A stretch of 64,000 nucleotides of DNA from Stropharia rugosoannulata (Eukaryota; Basidiomycota; Agaricomycetes; Agaricales; Strophariaceae), in assembly GCA_028532985.1 (NCBI GenBank), contig JANCIK010000001.1, forward strand, positions 4,526,001-4,590,000. The letters run 5' to 3'. Below, one piece after another: positions 49,323 through 61,322 of this stretch (the stretch's first letter is position 1; every line of letters begins with the position of its first letter). The notes beneath the pieces were generated by a model. That model searched no databases and was not told the DNA's origin. It was given only the letters and a program-made list of their open reading frames with translations. The position numbers were made by a program, and so were the translations under genes.

Positions 49323-50396
49323 AAGCAGATATAGCTACGATTATGTAAGTGTCCAAATGCGTAATAGCTTGATTTGTACGAAGGTCCCAAAATTCCAACA
49401 CATATATATGCTGTTGTTTGTGTTTTCTGTCAAGTGATCTCATTACATGGAAGAGTAGAAATTAATCGCTTTACAGCAGTCACTCTTGAGAGTTGCTTGA
49501 GAGTTGCTTGAGAGTATGGCAAAGAGTATACGATTAAACACTAAACCCAGATATAGTTTTATTTTTTTTATTTTTTATTTTTTTTCATTACAGCAGAAGT
49601 TATTAAGCCTAGTCTCTGTTCAATCAGCGCATCGGCAGCGGCAGCTCGAGCTTCAAGTATCGCCATGCACATAGCTTACACCGCTTTGACGCTGAACGAA
49701 CAGTTCCGGAAAGAAGTTGAGAAATATATTTGGTCTGCGTTGATCCTAATAAAGCGAGGAACTCCTATGCAGCTCCGACATGGGACGCCCAATAGGCCAA
49801 AATCATGAGCACTTGAGCTTGAGTACTATAACAATGGTTGCTATCGCGTCAAGCGATTAATAAAGCGATGTCTTGGCACATAAAAACTTTCACCGCTATA
49901 AGCTGAGTGCCAAAAAAATCCTAAACCAATAACCACGCTCATGCACGGGTTCTTCTGGCTGTGTTAATTGCGTTGGATATTAGCATTTGACCGTAGTGTT
50001 TTTATTCTAGCCGTGGTGTACAGCCTAACTATCTGTATCATACCTTCCCCTTTTCTATACAATTATAACTGCTTCGAACGCCCGGTACGGCTTCTTCAGG
50101 GTGCGTTGCGTTGGATAATGACTTCTGACTGCAGTAACCCTATTCTGACCGTGGTGCACAGCCTAACTATCTGCATCGTGCTGATGCATATCTTCTTCAT
50201 TCTAGAAGATTCCATGAGCTTCGAAAGCAACTAAGAATTGCCGTCATGTGCTGACCGGGACCTCGTCACTCGACAGTTTTAGTACACAATTTAAGCGCCC
50301 ATACTTACGTCGTAGGTTATAAGCGCACAATGTGTACCATAGCATCCATTACTTGGCTCTCATCTTGAGTATCGTCTAAACCAACTTTTCTCTGAC
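49323..50396. other. Intergenic; upstream region of BTB gene 2 with tandem repeat
   Basis: It holds a T/A tract at 49555-49590 and the tandem duplication at 49947-50178, described separately. No gene is supported. Confidence 0.45.
49947..50178. repeat. Tandem repeat, two ~92-bp units at ~141-bp spacing
   Basis: Unit 1 (49947-50040) and unit 2 (50088-50178) share GCGTTGGATA, CCGTGGTG and ACAGCCTAACTATCTG in the same order with about 80 percent identity by eye. They lie 220-450 bp before the ATG of BTB gene 2 and may be promoter elements. Confidence 0.65.
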
Positions 50397-51558
50397 ATGG
50401 AGAATTCCGACTCTCCTGATATGCTTCAAAATGACAATGTTAGCATCCACAGTAGTCCGCCGTTGATTCCCCTTCAAGGGAGCGAGGAAGAACAGAACTC
50501 TCCATCGACGGAGTCCGAGGTGTCTCATCCTCTTCGGGACAGTTCATTCTATATGGAGCCCGTTATTTTTCAGGTAAGAGCCATTAAGCTTTGATCTGGC
50601 CCTCATGAAATGCGACCGTTGATGTCGACTATCGTCAAAGGTGGGAAACACGCTCTTCAGAGTGGACAAGAGGCCCTTGAAGGTTCCAGGCACTATCTTT
50701 GAACCCATGTTATCCCTTCCAGTTCCAGAAGGCAATCCTGCCGGGATACCTTCGGTCGAAGGTGAAAGCGATGAAAACCCGATTTATCTACATGGTGTAG
50801 ATGAAACCAAATTTAAGGCATTCCTGACTTTCCTACTGCGTCCCCGGTATGTTATGCATAGCAAGTACTATGATCGTTAATTATGGTATATACAGAAATA
50901 TCCTTCACGATGAAGAAGACCGGTACGGCATGTATATTAACGCGCTGGAACTCGCTACCCTTTGGGGTTTTAAGAAAGTGCGTTCTTGATCACTTTTACA
51001 CACATAGTGCGGAACTGACTCATCCTTAGCTGAGAAATGAGCTTATCACTAAAGCTACGCCGCTGGTTGAAAGGCGCAGTCCTATCGAGATCGTTTCTGT
51101 CGCTAAAGCACATCGTGTTTACACATGGATGCTCACGGCTTACAGAATGCTCATCCGGGACTGCAATACTCTTCCTATGGAACAGCTCCTCGAATCGAAT
51201 TTTGATATTGACTGGCAGACGTTAGCAAAGATATACATAATCAGAGATGCCATTACACGTCAGTACCTGGACGGCACCCCTTGTTCCCAGTGCGGATCTC
51301 TCTCCAACTTATGGGAGCGAAGAAATGATTTCAGACAAGACCTTTGCGATTGCAGTCTTAGTCAGTTCATCGACACTTACCTTGGTGTCGAACTGGATTT
51401 GTTAAGAGAAAACCCGTTTGATACGGAGGACGTTGTGGAGCAAGCCAGCACAGGTAAGTAAACTATATCTGTTAGACAAAAGTTCTTTCTGACCCAACAA
51501 TCCTTACATAGGCATGAAGAAGAAAAAGAGGAGAAAGCAATTGAATAGCGACTTGTGA
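50397..51558 (+). CDS. BTB/POZ-like protein, paralogue 2 (311 aa)
   Basis: Five exons with the same phases as paralogue 1: 50397-50573, 50641-50846, 50896-50977, 51030-51453 and 51512-51558. The BTB-like domain is conserved (YMEPVIFQVGNTLFRVDKRP, VPEG, GESDENPIYLHGVDETKFKA, YINALELATLWGFKK), as is the helix YRMLIRDCNTLPMEQLL. The Cys cluster CSQCGS plus CDCSL and the basic tail MKKKKRRKQLNSDL are kept. The N-terminal leader differs strongly in sequence (acidic/Ser-rich rather than Pro-rich), so this part evolves fastest. It arose by tandem duplication of about 3 kb including upstream DNA. Confidence 0.75.
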
Positions 51559-51847
51559 CGCATATAGTGATATCACACATTGATTGTAAATACTAAAAGC
51601 ATAAGTTGAATTCTGTCAAGTCATCATTTCATTGAACTTTGCGAGAATGAGATTTCATTGTTTCCCCGCAGTGAATCTTGAGAATGTGAGCAAGTATACG
51701 AGCTAAAGTCGAACAGTCTATCGAGATAAAATTGTGGAGTTGAAGTAAGAAGAACGCGATAAGTATTCAACGTAAACAATAGAAAAAAAAGACAATAGTT
51801 TCCACAGTCCAGGTGAAGGCGACGCCTTTAACTTCAAGCTTCAAGCA

Positions 51848-54800
51848 TCATACTCCAGGCACAAGCTTTAGTTTATAATTACAAGAGAAAATGGACATAC
51901 TTACCACAAGCTGGAGCGAGCCAGGCCACCTAGAGAGTGTGCCATTCCTTTGGATGTAGAAATCGGTATCAGTTTCATTGATGACATCATTGACCTTTTT
52001 CATCTGTCCCGCAGGTCCAGGAGCACGACGGACGCCAGGCAGTTTGAACACGATCTTGACGAACTCAGCGATCGTCGCATACGAGAACATTACCCCAATA
52101 CAGTCGTGGAACCCTGTTCCGTTAAGATGGTAGGAGGATACGGGCCTATTAGGATCAACGTTCGTCGGATTGGGGAATTCATTAGGCTATAACTAAGACG
52201 TCAGTTCACGTAAGGACAAAGTAATAGAGGCACGGACATCCAAATGGGCTTTTCTAAAGCTTGCCCAAATAGTTTGATTTTTCTTTATCGTAGCGGGAGG
52301 TAGGCCGGGTCCCTGCTCAACTAGTGCATCGACAGTAGCCTTCCTCCAGAGTCCGGTGAACTGAGGACTCAAGCCTTTTAAAGAATTAGTCAGTTGGCAT
52401 TATCGCAATGAAAAAATATAAGAGACGAACGCATAGCCTCGCGAACATATCCTTGTATCATCTCTGTGCTCTTCTGATCGCCTAACTTTGCCAGGTTGAT
52501 GATAACCGAGCGCTCCGCCGCGCGAGCATCATCAAGATAGAAATCGATGACATTGACGACTGCTTGCGCCATATTAACGGATGAGCCAACAATGAGGCCT
52601 AGTGTCAGGCCAATAAGTTGGTCTATGGGGCGACCAGTTTCTGCCATCGTCTTGAGGTACGGATGCCATGGCTTCTCGGGGACATGCCAGATTAGGGAGG
52701 CCGCCTTTGCGACCAAACCCTTGATGAGACCCTGATAGAATTAGGTTAGGCAAGCTGGACGGCTTTTATTGGATCAAGTAAAATAATGTGCTCACAGGTG
52801 AAGCAAATGGATGAATTTCAATGAGTGACTTTATACCATATCCTGCGAGGATGGCACCAAATTTAACGGAGCTGTCGTTCACGGCGAATGCATTGACTGG
52901 GTCATCCTTGAGGAGCGGATTTGCACTATGGGGAAAGATAGGTCTGGTCAGTAATTAATGTAGCCTATGAGACCAGTATGTGTACCTAAACTAAACAAAT
53001 TATCAGCACATACTGTAGAAAATCTTCGAAGAGGAGGAGCGTACCAAAGTGGAGAGCATAATGTACAATTCATTGTAGGTGAACAATGCATGAGGGTGCT
53101 CCTTCGTCTTTATAGGAATGCCCAACTGTTGTGAGAGTAAAATGAATAATACTTGGAACAGAAGTACGATGTACTCACAAACTTGTCGCATACCCATTGA
53201 ACAGCAGTAGGATTAATCACGTCGTTGACGACATCTATATAAGTGCCGGGTACTCCTGGGTATGTCCATGCCTTCGCCTTGAGGTGATCCTGGGCAGTCT
53301 GTGCCATCCAAGCAGAAAGCTGAGCAACAGACGACTTGTCCGGGAAGATGGCCTTCAGGCAAAGCGCCCTGTCGGGATCATGCCTGAGAGATACTTAAGT
53401 TCAGTACGCAGATCAAAATCAAAGACGATAAATGTCGTACTGTTTTGGGTCATCAAAATTGAGAGCTGAGCCATATCCAAATTTGGGATAAATATTAATG
53501 AAGCGCTGGGGATCGTTGAAGACCTTTGAAATAGCCGTGAACGTAGTTAACATAGCAGGTGAAGATTGCAGTTCGGGCCTCTCAAATGTATATTTCTTTT
53601 CAATGCCCTGCTTCTTCAGACTGGTCTTCATGTGCTCCGGCGTGAAGAAAGGCCATAAAGAGTACACCGAATTCTGATGATACATTAGTCAGTGAGCACG
53701 TACAATGGAATTATTTTCCTTTATCGGAACACTAACCCAGGTATATTGCTGTGGAAGATGGCGGAGCAGGAGCTTGGGAACTACGTCCAGATGTTAATTC
53801 CCAATGATGCAGATATAAACTCGCGTGAACGTACTCATCGCCCCATGCGATCCATTATTCATATCTCTTTGGCAGTCGTAGTATCCCCATGTCGTCAAGT
53901 TTTCAGCTGTAATTGTGCTATTAGGTCAATGACGAAATTGTATAGAACGAAAAACTGACGTGTAAAATCGGTAGTGTAGAATCGGTCACCACGAACCAGC
54001 CCGATAGCGTCGCCAAGAACAGCGCGAGTGGTCTAAAAATCATGAGTACATTCACAGACAACCCTCTGCGTTTCCTTACAGTATAGCCACAGGAGAAACG
54101 GGTCCCATCCATCAGCGGCATGATTTCTTCTGCCACCAGCCCGGTCTACAAATACAACCGTTACAGCAGATGTGAAACATTTTCGTATCTGAGCTCACAT
54201 AAAGTTCCAAATTATCGATATGGCCGTAGAGACGACGAGCGGCGCTCTTGGGGTACGCTTTAGTCGAAATCAGGAAACAGACACTAATAAACACATACAG
54301 CAATAGTCGGATCCGGATTCCATTCCTCGAAGCTGTCAAATTCTGCAAGAGAGCGTGCTGGTCAATATGTACTACTCAAATCAGAATGAAAGCCTTACGT
54401 TTCAACCCTACGAACTTGCGGAACTCGTTCATTGTGCACACTCCCCATAGACGCGACTGCTCAATACCAAGCATCTCGACGATTCGGAGCACCCCCGGTG
54501 AGTTCTGACCCCCAAAGCTGCTTGCGGGGCTCTCTGTCGCGTCGGCAAGTACATTGAACAAGTCCTCGTTAGCGAAACGCCCATCCGATCCGCGTTGAAT
54601 TCTGGATACAAAACAGGTCGGCATTTACAAGCGACATGAATGATAAATGTTACTTACGGCCCAATGTTGCGCACTTTCGGATCACTAGGTACGGTGTTTA
54701 CGATATCGATGACACGGGAGAAGTCTTTGAGTGTCAGCTATGCACGAAGAAGATATTAATTGACCAGGCATAAAACGTTGCATGTAAGACTTACGGTTGC

Positions 54801-57800
54801 AGGATCCTTCCCACCGAATGCTTTGCTAAAGAGTTCTTCTGTCCATTTCTCGTCTTTGGCCGAGATGACCGGGTGCCACTAATCCAAGCGCGTTCAGCGA
54901 GATTTCCATCAAAAAAATACGGGAGGGATGAGACGTACGCGGTAGAGCACATTGAACTCTACGCTACAATGATTCCCCTGTCCACGGGGAACGTTATTAA
55001 GCTTGTTTTCAATGCGCTGTTGAACGAGCCAACGTTAACTACACGGGAACGGTAGAGTGAGTATACCAAAGGTCGCAGACGTACGTGGAAAGGCTTCATA
55101 TCCCAGTTGCAACCCTCGGAGGAGCCTAAAAAGCCAGAGACGTAATCACCGATGATTGACTGGATGAAATGCGCGCCACTATAGATCTTAATGAGAACCA
55201 AATCAAGCAACCGCACATTATCTCCAAGCTTACTTGATGAGGCGCGCGGTTTGGAAAATTTCCTCATCTTGCTGTGCGCGAAGGATAGGGTCTGTAGGAG
55301 GCGGGTCGACCCATCGTCCGCGTTCATTGATTTTCAATATGCGCTCAGCGATGTACTATGCATATAAAACAATTAGTTCTACTTGTTACCGCGTAGTGAC
55401 TAAATAAACTCACATTATGATTCCTGCTGTACAGAACCAACAAGACACTTGCAGCGGGGGGTACAAACAGCAACCTGTTTTCGGAGAATGTATCGGGATA
55501 TAGTAGTCCGCGACCTTGGTCCTTGTCGCGGATTTTGTCCTGGGCTTCTTGGTCTGTATATGGTTGCGTAAGTACTTCTGTGCCATACAACACGTGAAGC
55601 ACAAAATGAATGCTCACTGTCTCCGTAGAGTGGGCTAAGATCGAGATATGAGCTCGCGTTATTAATGAACATATTCTTCGGGTCGGTCCTGAACAAGGAA
55701 TGCGTGACAATGGACGCGTACGCGAATACAAGACTAGAGCTTCCAGCTGGATGCACTTTCTCCTAAATAACCAAGTCAGGAATACCGTTCGCGTTTGAAT
55801 AAGAAAAGGTGAATACCCACCCGATGCCTCTTCAGTATAGTGTCAAAGATAAGGCCAGGGTCGGGGAGCGACGACCTCGGCAGCCCCGCTGTTCCCTGGA
55901 CGCTGCGCGAGTACGGGCGCCCGGCTTGACCTATTTCGGGCTGGTGAAGGTTGTTCCCCGACCCGTCTGCCTTTCTAAATGAGTGCTCTGTCCCAAGGTA
56001 CGATGCGGGAGGGTGCGGGATCGTATTATACAGAACACCTATCACGGCATCGCCCAAGTCTTGGGAAAGCTTTGAATGCGGGTCAATCTTAGCCAGGACT
56101 TCAAGCCCGTACGAGAGCTGGGAGAATCATAGTCATCGTCAGTCAATCACCTTATTATGGGGAAGAAAATGTGATTCACCGTTCCAAGACGGTCGTTGAT
56201 GCCTTCGGGATGTTTAATGAGGTCCCAGACAGCTTTCTTAATTAAAGTCAGTACGACCAAGATAAAGCACGAACAGTGCTGGATAGTATACTCACGAGGC
56301 GAGCGGGGTCTGGTTTAAAGCCTCCCTTCGCGACGAATGCATCAACCTATGATATGTTGGCATCATCCGAATATTCCTAAATAAAGATCGCCTTACCTTG
56401 TTGACAAGATTGGTCAACTTTGAATGCGCATCAGGACTGTTCTGATCGTCAAATTTGACTTCGTAGTCATAGAAGCCAGTTGGAGCAGTGGGAGGCGCAC
56501 GCCTCGCGAGGTGGACAATATCGGCGGCCGTGCCAACGCATTCACCTATACTTGGGAGGTCGTGGGGCGATGGCAGCTCGGGCAGGTGGAGGGCGCCTGC
56601 AACTGAAGAAAGGAGGTGCGAAGGCTTCAAATTGTCGGGGATGTGCGGGTGTAGAACAGCGTCGACCAAGTGGGAGGGCTTCAGGTCATCAGGTAGGTGT
56701 GGCAGATGAAGGGCCCCAGCAGCTTCGGAGAGCAAGTGGGAAGGGTTTAGATCGGCAGGCACGTTCGGGAGATGAAGGGCATGGCCACCGGCGAGAAGAG
56801 GGTTTAAGTTTGGCAGCTGGGGCAAGTGAAGAGCATTGGCAGCCTCGGAAAGTAAATGGGAAGGCTGCAAGTCGTTTGGGAGATGAAGGTTACTAGCCAA
56901 TGCTGAAGGGTCCGGGATATGAGGCAACTGCGGCAGGTGAAGTGCACCAGCTGCCTCCGAAAGCAAGTGGGATGGGTTGAAGTTGGCCGTTGGAACATTC
57001 GGCAAGTGAAAGGCACCAGTCACACTGGAAATTATGTGAGAAGGATTCAAGTCGACAGAAATGTTTGGGAGATGGAGGTCACTGGCCCCAGACGACGGCT
57101 GTGAACAGTTAGGAAGACTGGGAAGATGAAGTGCGCCAGTAATATTTGAAATCAAGTGAGATGGATTCAAGTCTTCAACATTCGGCGTTATATTGGGGAG
57201 ATGAAGACCTCCATTCCCGGTAGAACCATGCAAATTACTGGGGCCAGACAAATTTGGGAGGTGAAAAGAGCCTGTAATGCTAGAAATCAATTGAGAAGGA
57301 TTCAAATCGGCAGATGTATGCGGCATCTGGAGCGCGTTGGTAGTCGAGGAAGCAAGCTGGGACGGATTCAAGACGTTGGATATCGAGACATCAGCACCGG
57401 GGAGCATCTGTGGTGGATTCAAGATGTTCAACCCAGTTACTGACTGAACGACGCTTGTGCCAGCTGAAATTAACTGAGAGGGATTCAAGACATTGGATCC
57501 TGTTGCAGACGCTGTGATGCTAATGCCAGCAGATGGCACATCGGGTATGGCACTGGCTACACCAGATAGCAAGTTCATAGGATTCAATTTCCCTAGTAAT
57601 CCAGTTGACGGGGGAGTGACAGAGACGGCCTGAGAAGAACTGTTTGCGGCAGAGGCGTCAGCGGGGTACATATTTTGAGTACCATTCACAGGGGGAGTAT
57701 TCAAATCTGCAGGTGCAGGTGGGGGAGGAAGAGCGTCCGGGTCGGGGGCGGGCACTGGAGCTGGGTCGGTGCTAGCGGCGCCGGTTTGAGACGAACTTGG

Positions 57801-57920
57801 TTTATTGATTTTCGGGAGATGCAAAGCATCAGCTGTGGCAGAAAGCAAATGTGCGGGAGACAAGTTGGCGGCCATTGGACTTGATATCTTTTTAAGATGG
57901 GCCTTACTCTTACTGTCCAT
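51848..57920 (-). CDS. Psi-producing oxygenase (fatty-acid dioxygenase/P450 fusion) with N-terminal repeats
   Basis: A many-exon gene (about 18-20 short introns), ATG at 57920. Residues ~1-450, in one exon, are a tandem repeat of ~30-40 residue units with the pattern NPSHLLSEAAGALHLPxLP (about 13 copies). A heme-peroxidase (cyclooxygenase-like) domain follows: VLYNTIPHPPASYLG, ADGSGNN, SLPDPGLIFD, VTHSLFR with the distal His, SSYLDLSPLYG, GRGLLYPDTF, FVPPAASVLLVLYSRNHN. The catalytic Tyr and proximal His stand in VEFNVLYR|WH, split by an intron. The C-terminal P450-like domain has GSSVNMAQAVVNVIDFYL and the heme-thiolate loop GFHDCIG. Both active sites look intact. Known relatives (PpoA, linoleate diol synthase) oxygenate linoleate at C8 or C10 and rearrange the hydroperoxide to oxylipin signals. 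The repeat domain is not part of the usual ~1080-residue family. The last intron near the stop is optional because its length is a multiple of three. Confidence 0.85.
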
Positions 57921-58507
57921 CTCGTCTTTATACCAGGTCTGTACATTTCGACTGCTCGTACATTTGGGTCATTGTAAGGGCATCATACTTGGATGTGCAA
58001 ATACCGTCGGCGAATGACTTCGCTGGTCCATTTTCTCTGTCGATCTTGTAAGCTCTAGGTATAAGTCCTACAGAGTGCCAGAGAAGGTCACAATATGTCA
58101 GCGATGTGCATGATTCCAGAAGTACTCCTAAGCTTCCGTTGGCCCCGGTTGGGCTTCTGAGAACATTCTGAGACGCGCCAACAGTGATATGTTGGAATAA
58201 ATTGGATGGAAAAGCACAAGAGAAAGAAGAGGCGCGACCTTGTACCTCGCTGTAGCGACTATGGTGTCTGGGTCACAACGAGTCCGCGGCGTTGGAGGGG
58301 AAGGAGGAAAGCAATACAACTTTCGCCAACGCGCGTCATCACGTGCTGGTGTTTGACATTCCAAGTTTAGCTTCACGAGTTTACTTCCACTTGATACCGT
58401 AGGATATTCGGTGTGTTAAGGGCATTTATAATGTCTATGCTACAGGTTCTAAGATCTAAGCGTACATGTCTACTACCCGAAACGTAGCAGGATTGGATTC
58501 CTCGGTA
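57921..58507. other. Intergenic; promoter side of the oxygenase gene
   Basis: It lies between the 5' end of the oxygenase and the 3' end of the FSH1 gene, both on the minus strand. No further gene is supported. Confidence 0.45.
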
Positions 58508-59812
58508 TCAGAGCTTCATCGACAGCGACCCGGTGGCTGCATCAAGCGTTGCATTTGCAGGCGCTTCCCCAGGCAACGGCGTAGTAGCACCTGATGCCGC
58601 TGCAGAACCCGCCGAAGGTGGAAGATGCGTACCCAGCGGGTCCCGCATATATGCTACCAGAAATTTGCGCCACAGGCCTTTCGTCGGTACGAAGTGTCCT
58701 AGAAGTAGAAGTACACATGAGACTGAATCAATAAGCAAAGGGACAGCACCCTGGCAGCGCAGGTGGGCATCTAGCTTGGATGTCGCGAAGCCTGACTGAA
58801 ATAGAAGCGTTGGTCTGTGAATACGTCACTCACCGCCATCATGCTCCTCCACCCTCGCAGCTGCGGATATCTCGACGAGAGCCCGCGATCGCTCTTCCGA
58901 CACTACGACGTCGGTACGACCCAATACATGCAGTGTGGGCGTCTTGAATGGTTCATCAAAGAGGGAAGCGCAAAGCGGGTCCTTCAGTCGGAAGCCAGAC
59001 ACGGCGACGCAGAATTTACTGTCATTGCCAATAAGAAAGGAGAGATTAGATATGCTTGCAACAGCAGAAATAAGGCGTACAATGGCGGGTGTGGCGGTTT
59101 GCCGTCGACAAGGAAAGGGGGATGCAGGTGTGGACGTTCCAGCTGCGTAATATGTGGTCAGCTCTAAACCCTTCTTGAGATTATCAACAACTCACAAGGG
59201 CAGAGAGGATGGCCGCGAACGCTGCGCCCTGGCTGTAAGCCGAATCAGTTGGGGAAACAATCTTGCTACGACTCGCTTACGCACCTAAATCCGAACACGC
59301 CATCGTACACTTTCTCGCGCAGCAGATCTCGTACAAGGGCGATACTTTCGTCTAGCCCTATCGCGATTGTCCGTTCGGAGTCGAACTTCCACCACCCACG
59401 AAGCGCAGTCTCAGGGTTTGCCTGTATCTCTTCCGCACTTGGGCCAACACGCTCTGCTTCCCCTGCCGCAGCAGTCGCACCAGGTAGGTCCACAGGAGCT
59501 AGTGCGTGCGGGGCATCGATGAACACTATACAACAACTAACATAAGTGAACTGCAGCGACGTGGGTCTGCGGGAGAATACGCACCAAACTCAACATCCTT
59601 GCTCTCTTTCCTCAGCGCACCGAGCTGCATAGGAGTACGAACCGTGAGCCTTTTATTATTATTTATCGATGAGCGATATGCCATATGCAAAACTCACCCG
59701 CTTGCTCAGTATCGCTGCGTTCTGCGAGTAGCTATCCGACCAAGCCCTTCAGATTAAGCATGTCGTGGATAGCAGTGCACACGCACCCATGGAGAACAAG
59801 TACCCGTGTCAT
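58508..59812 (-). CDS. FSH1-family serine hydrolase
   Basis: Multi-exon. Exon 1 (59787-59812) encodes MTRVLVLHG, continued by YSQNAAILSKR, then MQLGALRKESKDVEF and VFIDAPHALAP. The domain RGWWKFDSERT then ESIALVRDLLREKVYDG follows. The nucleophile elbow GFSQGAAFAAILSAL is split by an intron after the TTTAG. The later exons give FCVAVSGFR, DPLCASLF, HVLGRTDVVV with the catalytic Asp, and GGHFVPTKG with the catalytic His. The Ser-Asp-His triad is complete. This is the FSH1 (DUF341) family of alpha/beta hydrolases, with esterase-like activity and often no known substrate. The tail after the His motif is longer than usual and Ala/Thr-rich. It is just upstream of the oxygenase in the same direction. 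Confidence 0.8.
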
Positions 59813-60249
59813 AACCTTTGCTGCTTCACTGGCCATAGCTGGACTCTCTATACTCCCGCGTTTTCTGTGTGTTTGGTGTTATTCAAGAGTCTACCAGTGT
59901 CGCCGAAGCCGCTGTTAATGTATGCTTTGAAAGTCGAAGTGCCTCTGCTAAATTGCGAGAAGAGAAGATCAATAGACCAGTCGAGGGCAAGTCGAGGTTG
60001 GTAGAAAACACAAACCTCAACCCCGGAAGTAAATTAGACCGTGCCCGGCGCCGATCGCGCATGTAATCTATGCAATTTCCCACGTATGTTGGCTGCCCCA
60101 AGGCTGCCCAAGCATGCCCAATACAAGTTATACAACAAAATGATATCATCGGAAAAGGATATAAGTACAGGGTATTCGGACTATAGTACAATTAATACAT
60201 GCCACTATAAAGATAATTTCTAACTCGTATGTAACACTCTTCTGTCATG
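59813..60249. other. Intergenic
   Basis: No supported gene. It holds the promoter region of the FSH1 hydrolase and the 3' flank of the next minus-strand gene. Confidence 0.4.
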
Positions 60250-61046
60250 TTACTGGAGACCACTGAAAAAGCGTCCAATATCATCCAACATTTCGTCAAG
60301 TCTGCAGTGCGCCCATAGCGCCTCGAATTCTGCAGCTGTTCGTGGTACTGTAACCTCCATAGCGAGTGGTGGGTTGAACATATCCAGTGTTTCTGAGACC
60401 ATTTTTGTGAGAAAAATGGAGTGGGGAGTACAGCTGGACGGCGAAGGCGAAGGTGGCGGTGTTGGCAATTGCAAGTTCGAAGCTGTCACGACGATGGGCG
60501 GGGATAGAGGATTGGGATAGTATGTGGGTGCAACGACAGCTCCAATATATGTGGGATTGGGCGCGATAGGCTGCTCGTTCACGCCGGGTTCAGGTTGAGG
60601 ATACAAACTTTCCAGATCTTCCACTTCGTCCGACTCTGCTTCCGACTGCCCCTCTTCGCTATCTGACTCTGTACAGTATTGTGATTGGAGCTCATATTCG
60701 TCGAAATCTGGCAGACCACTTGAATCAGTACCCTTGCAACGTTGAATGCCCGTGATAAGTACTCACCCCCGTTGAACTTATACCCTACCGCGTCCATTTC
60801 AACGTACTCCTCATGCTCTTCAGTGTCCTGATAATTTGGATACCCGCTGCTCTCCCCCTTTTCATTACTAGTAGCATATGCTGAGCGATAATGCCACTCT
60901 GAATGAGGATTTGATACGACATCAACGTCAATGCCGAAGTCATATAATACAAGACTTATCTAGGACGTACCAGATACCGTAGTGCCAGCGAAGGTACCAA
61001 TAGAAGCATTAGAGACAATACTATGCTGTTCTCTGCTACAGAGCAT
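60250..61046 (-). CDS. Hypothetical acidic protein (219 aa), C-terminal module shared with neighbour
   Basis: Three exons with matching phases: 60971-61046 (ATG at 61046), 60784-60898 and 60250-60718. The middle of the protein is strongly acidic (YCTESDSEEGQSEAESDEVE), followed by a Pro-rich stretch (LQLPTPPPSPSPSS). The last ~30 residues (TAAEFEALWAHCRLDEMLDD then IGRFF) resemble the C terminus of the next gene (TAEAFKAHWASYDHILCKLD). No family is recognised. The donor of intron 2 is GTATAA; an alternative GTGAGT site a few bases later would not keep the acidic frame. Confidence 0.5.
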
Positions 61047-61322
61047 GCTAATTGAAGGTAATAGGCGAGCTTTGCTGTCCGGCGTGGTATGGTGTGCAGA
61101 GAAGTCTTGGTTCGGGGTTGCTCATCATTGGCTTAATTATTCCCACTATTTATACCATCGCGAGGCAATGACCCACAATAGATAATCAGCGGCCCAAGCT
61201 TGATGCCAGTTTCTACTGCGAGGCTAAATTTAGAACATCTGGAAGGAAAGTAGAGTTCCGCAGAAGGCATCGCATCGGTACATGCACCAAAAACAAGCGC
61301 TCATATCATTAAATTAACTTTC
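61047..61322. other. Short intergenic spacer
   Basis: 276 bp between two minus-strand genes, with nothing recognised in it. Confidence 0.4.
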
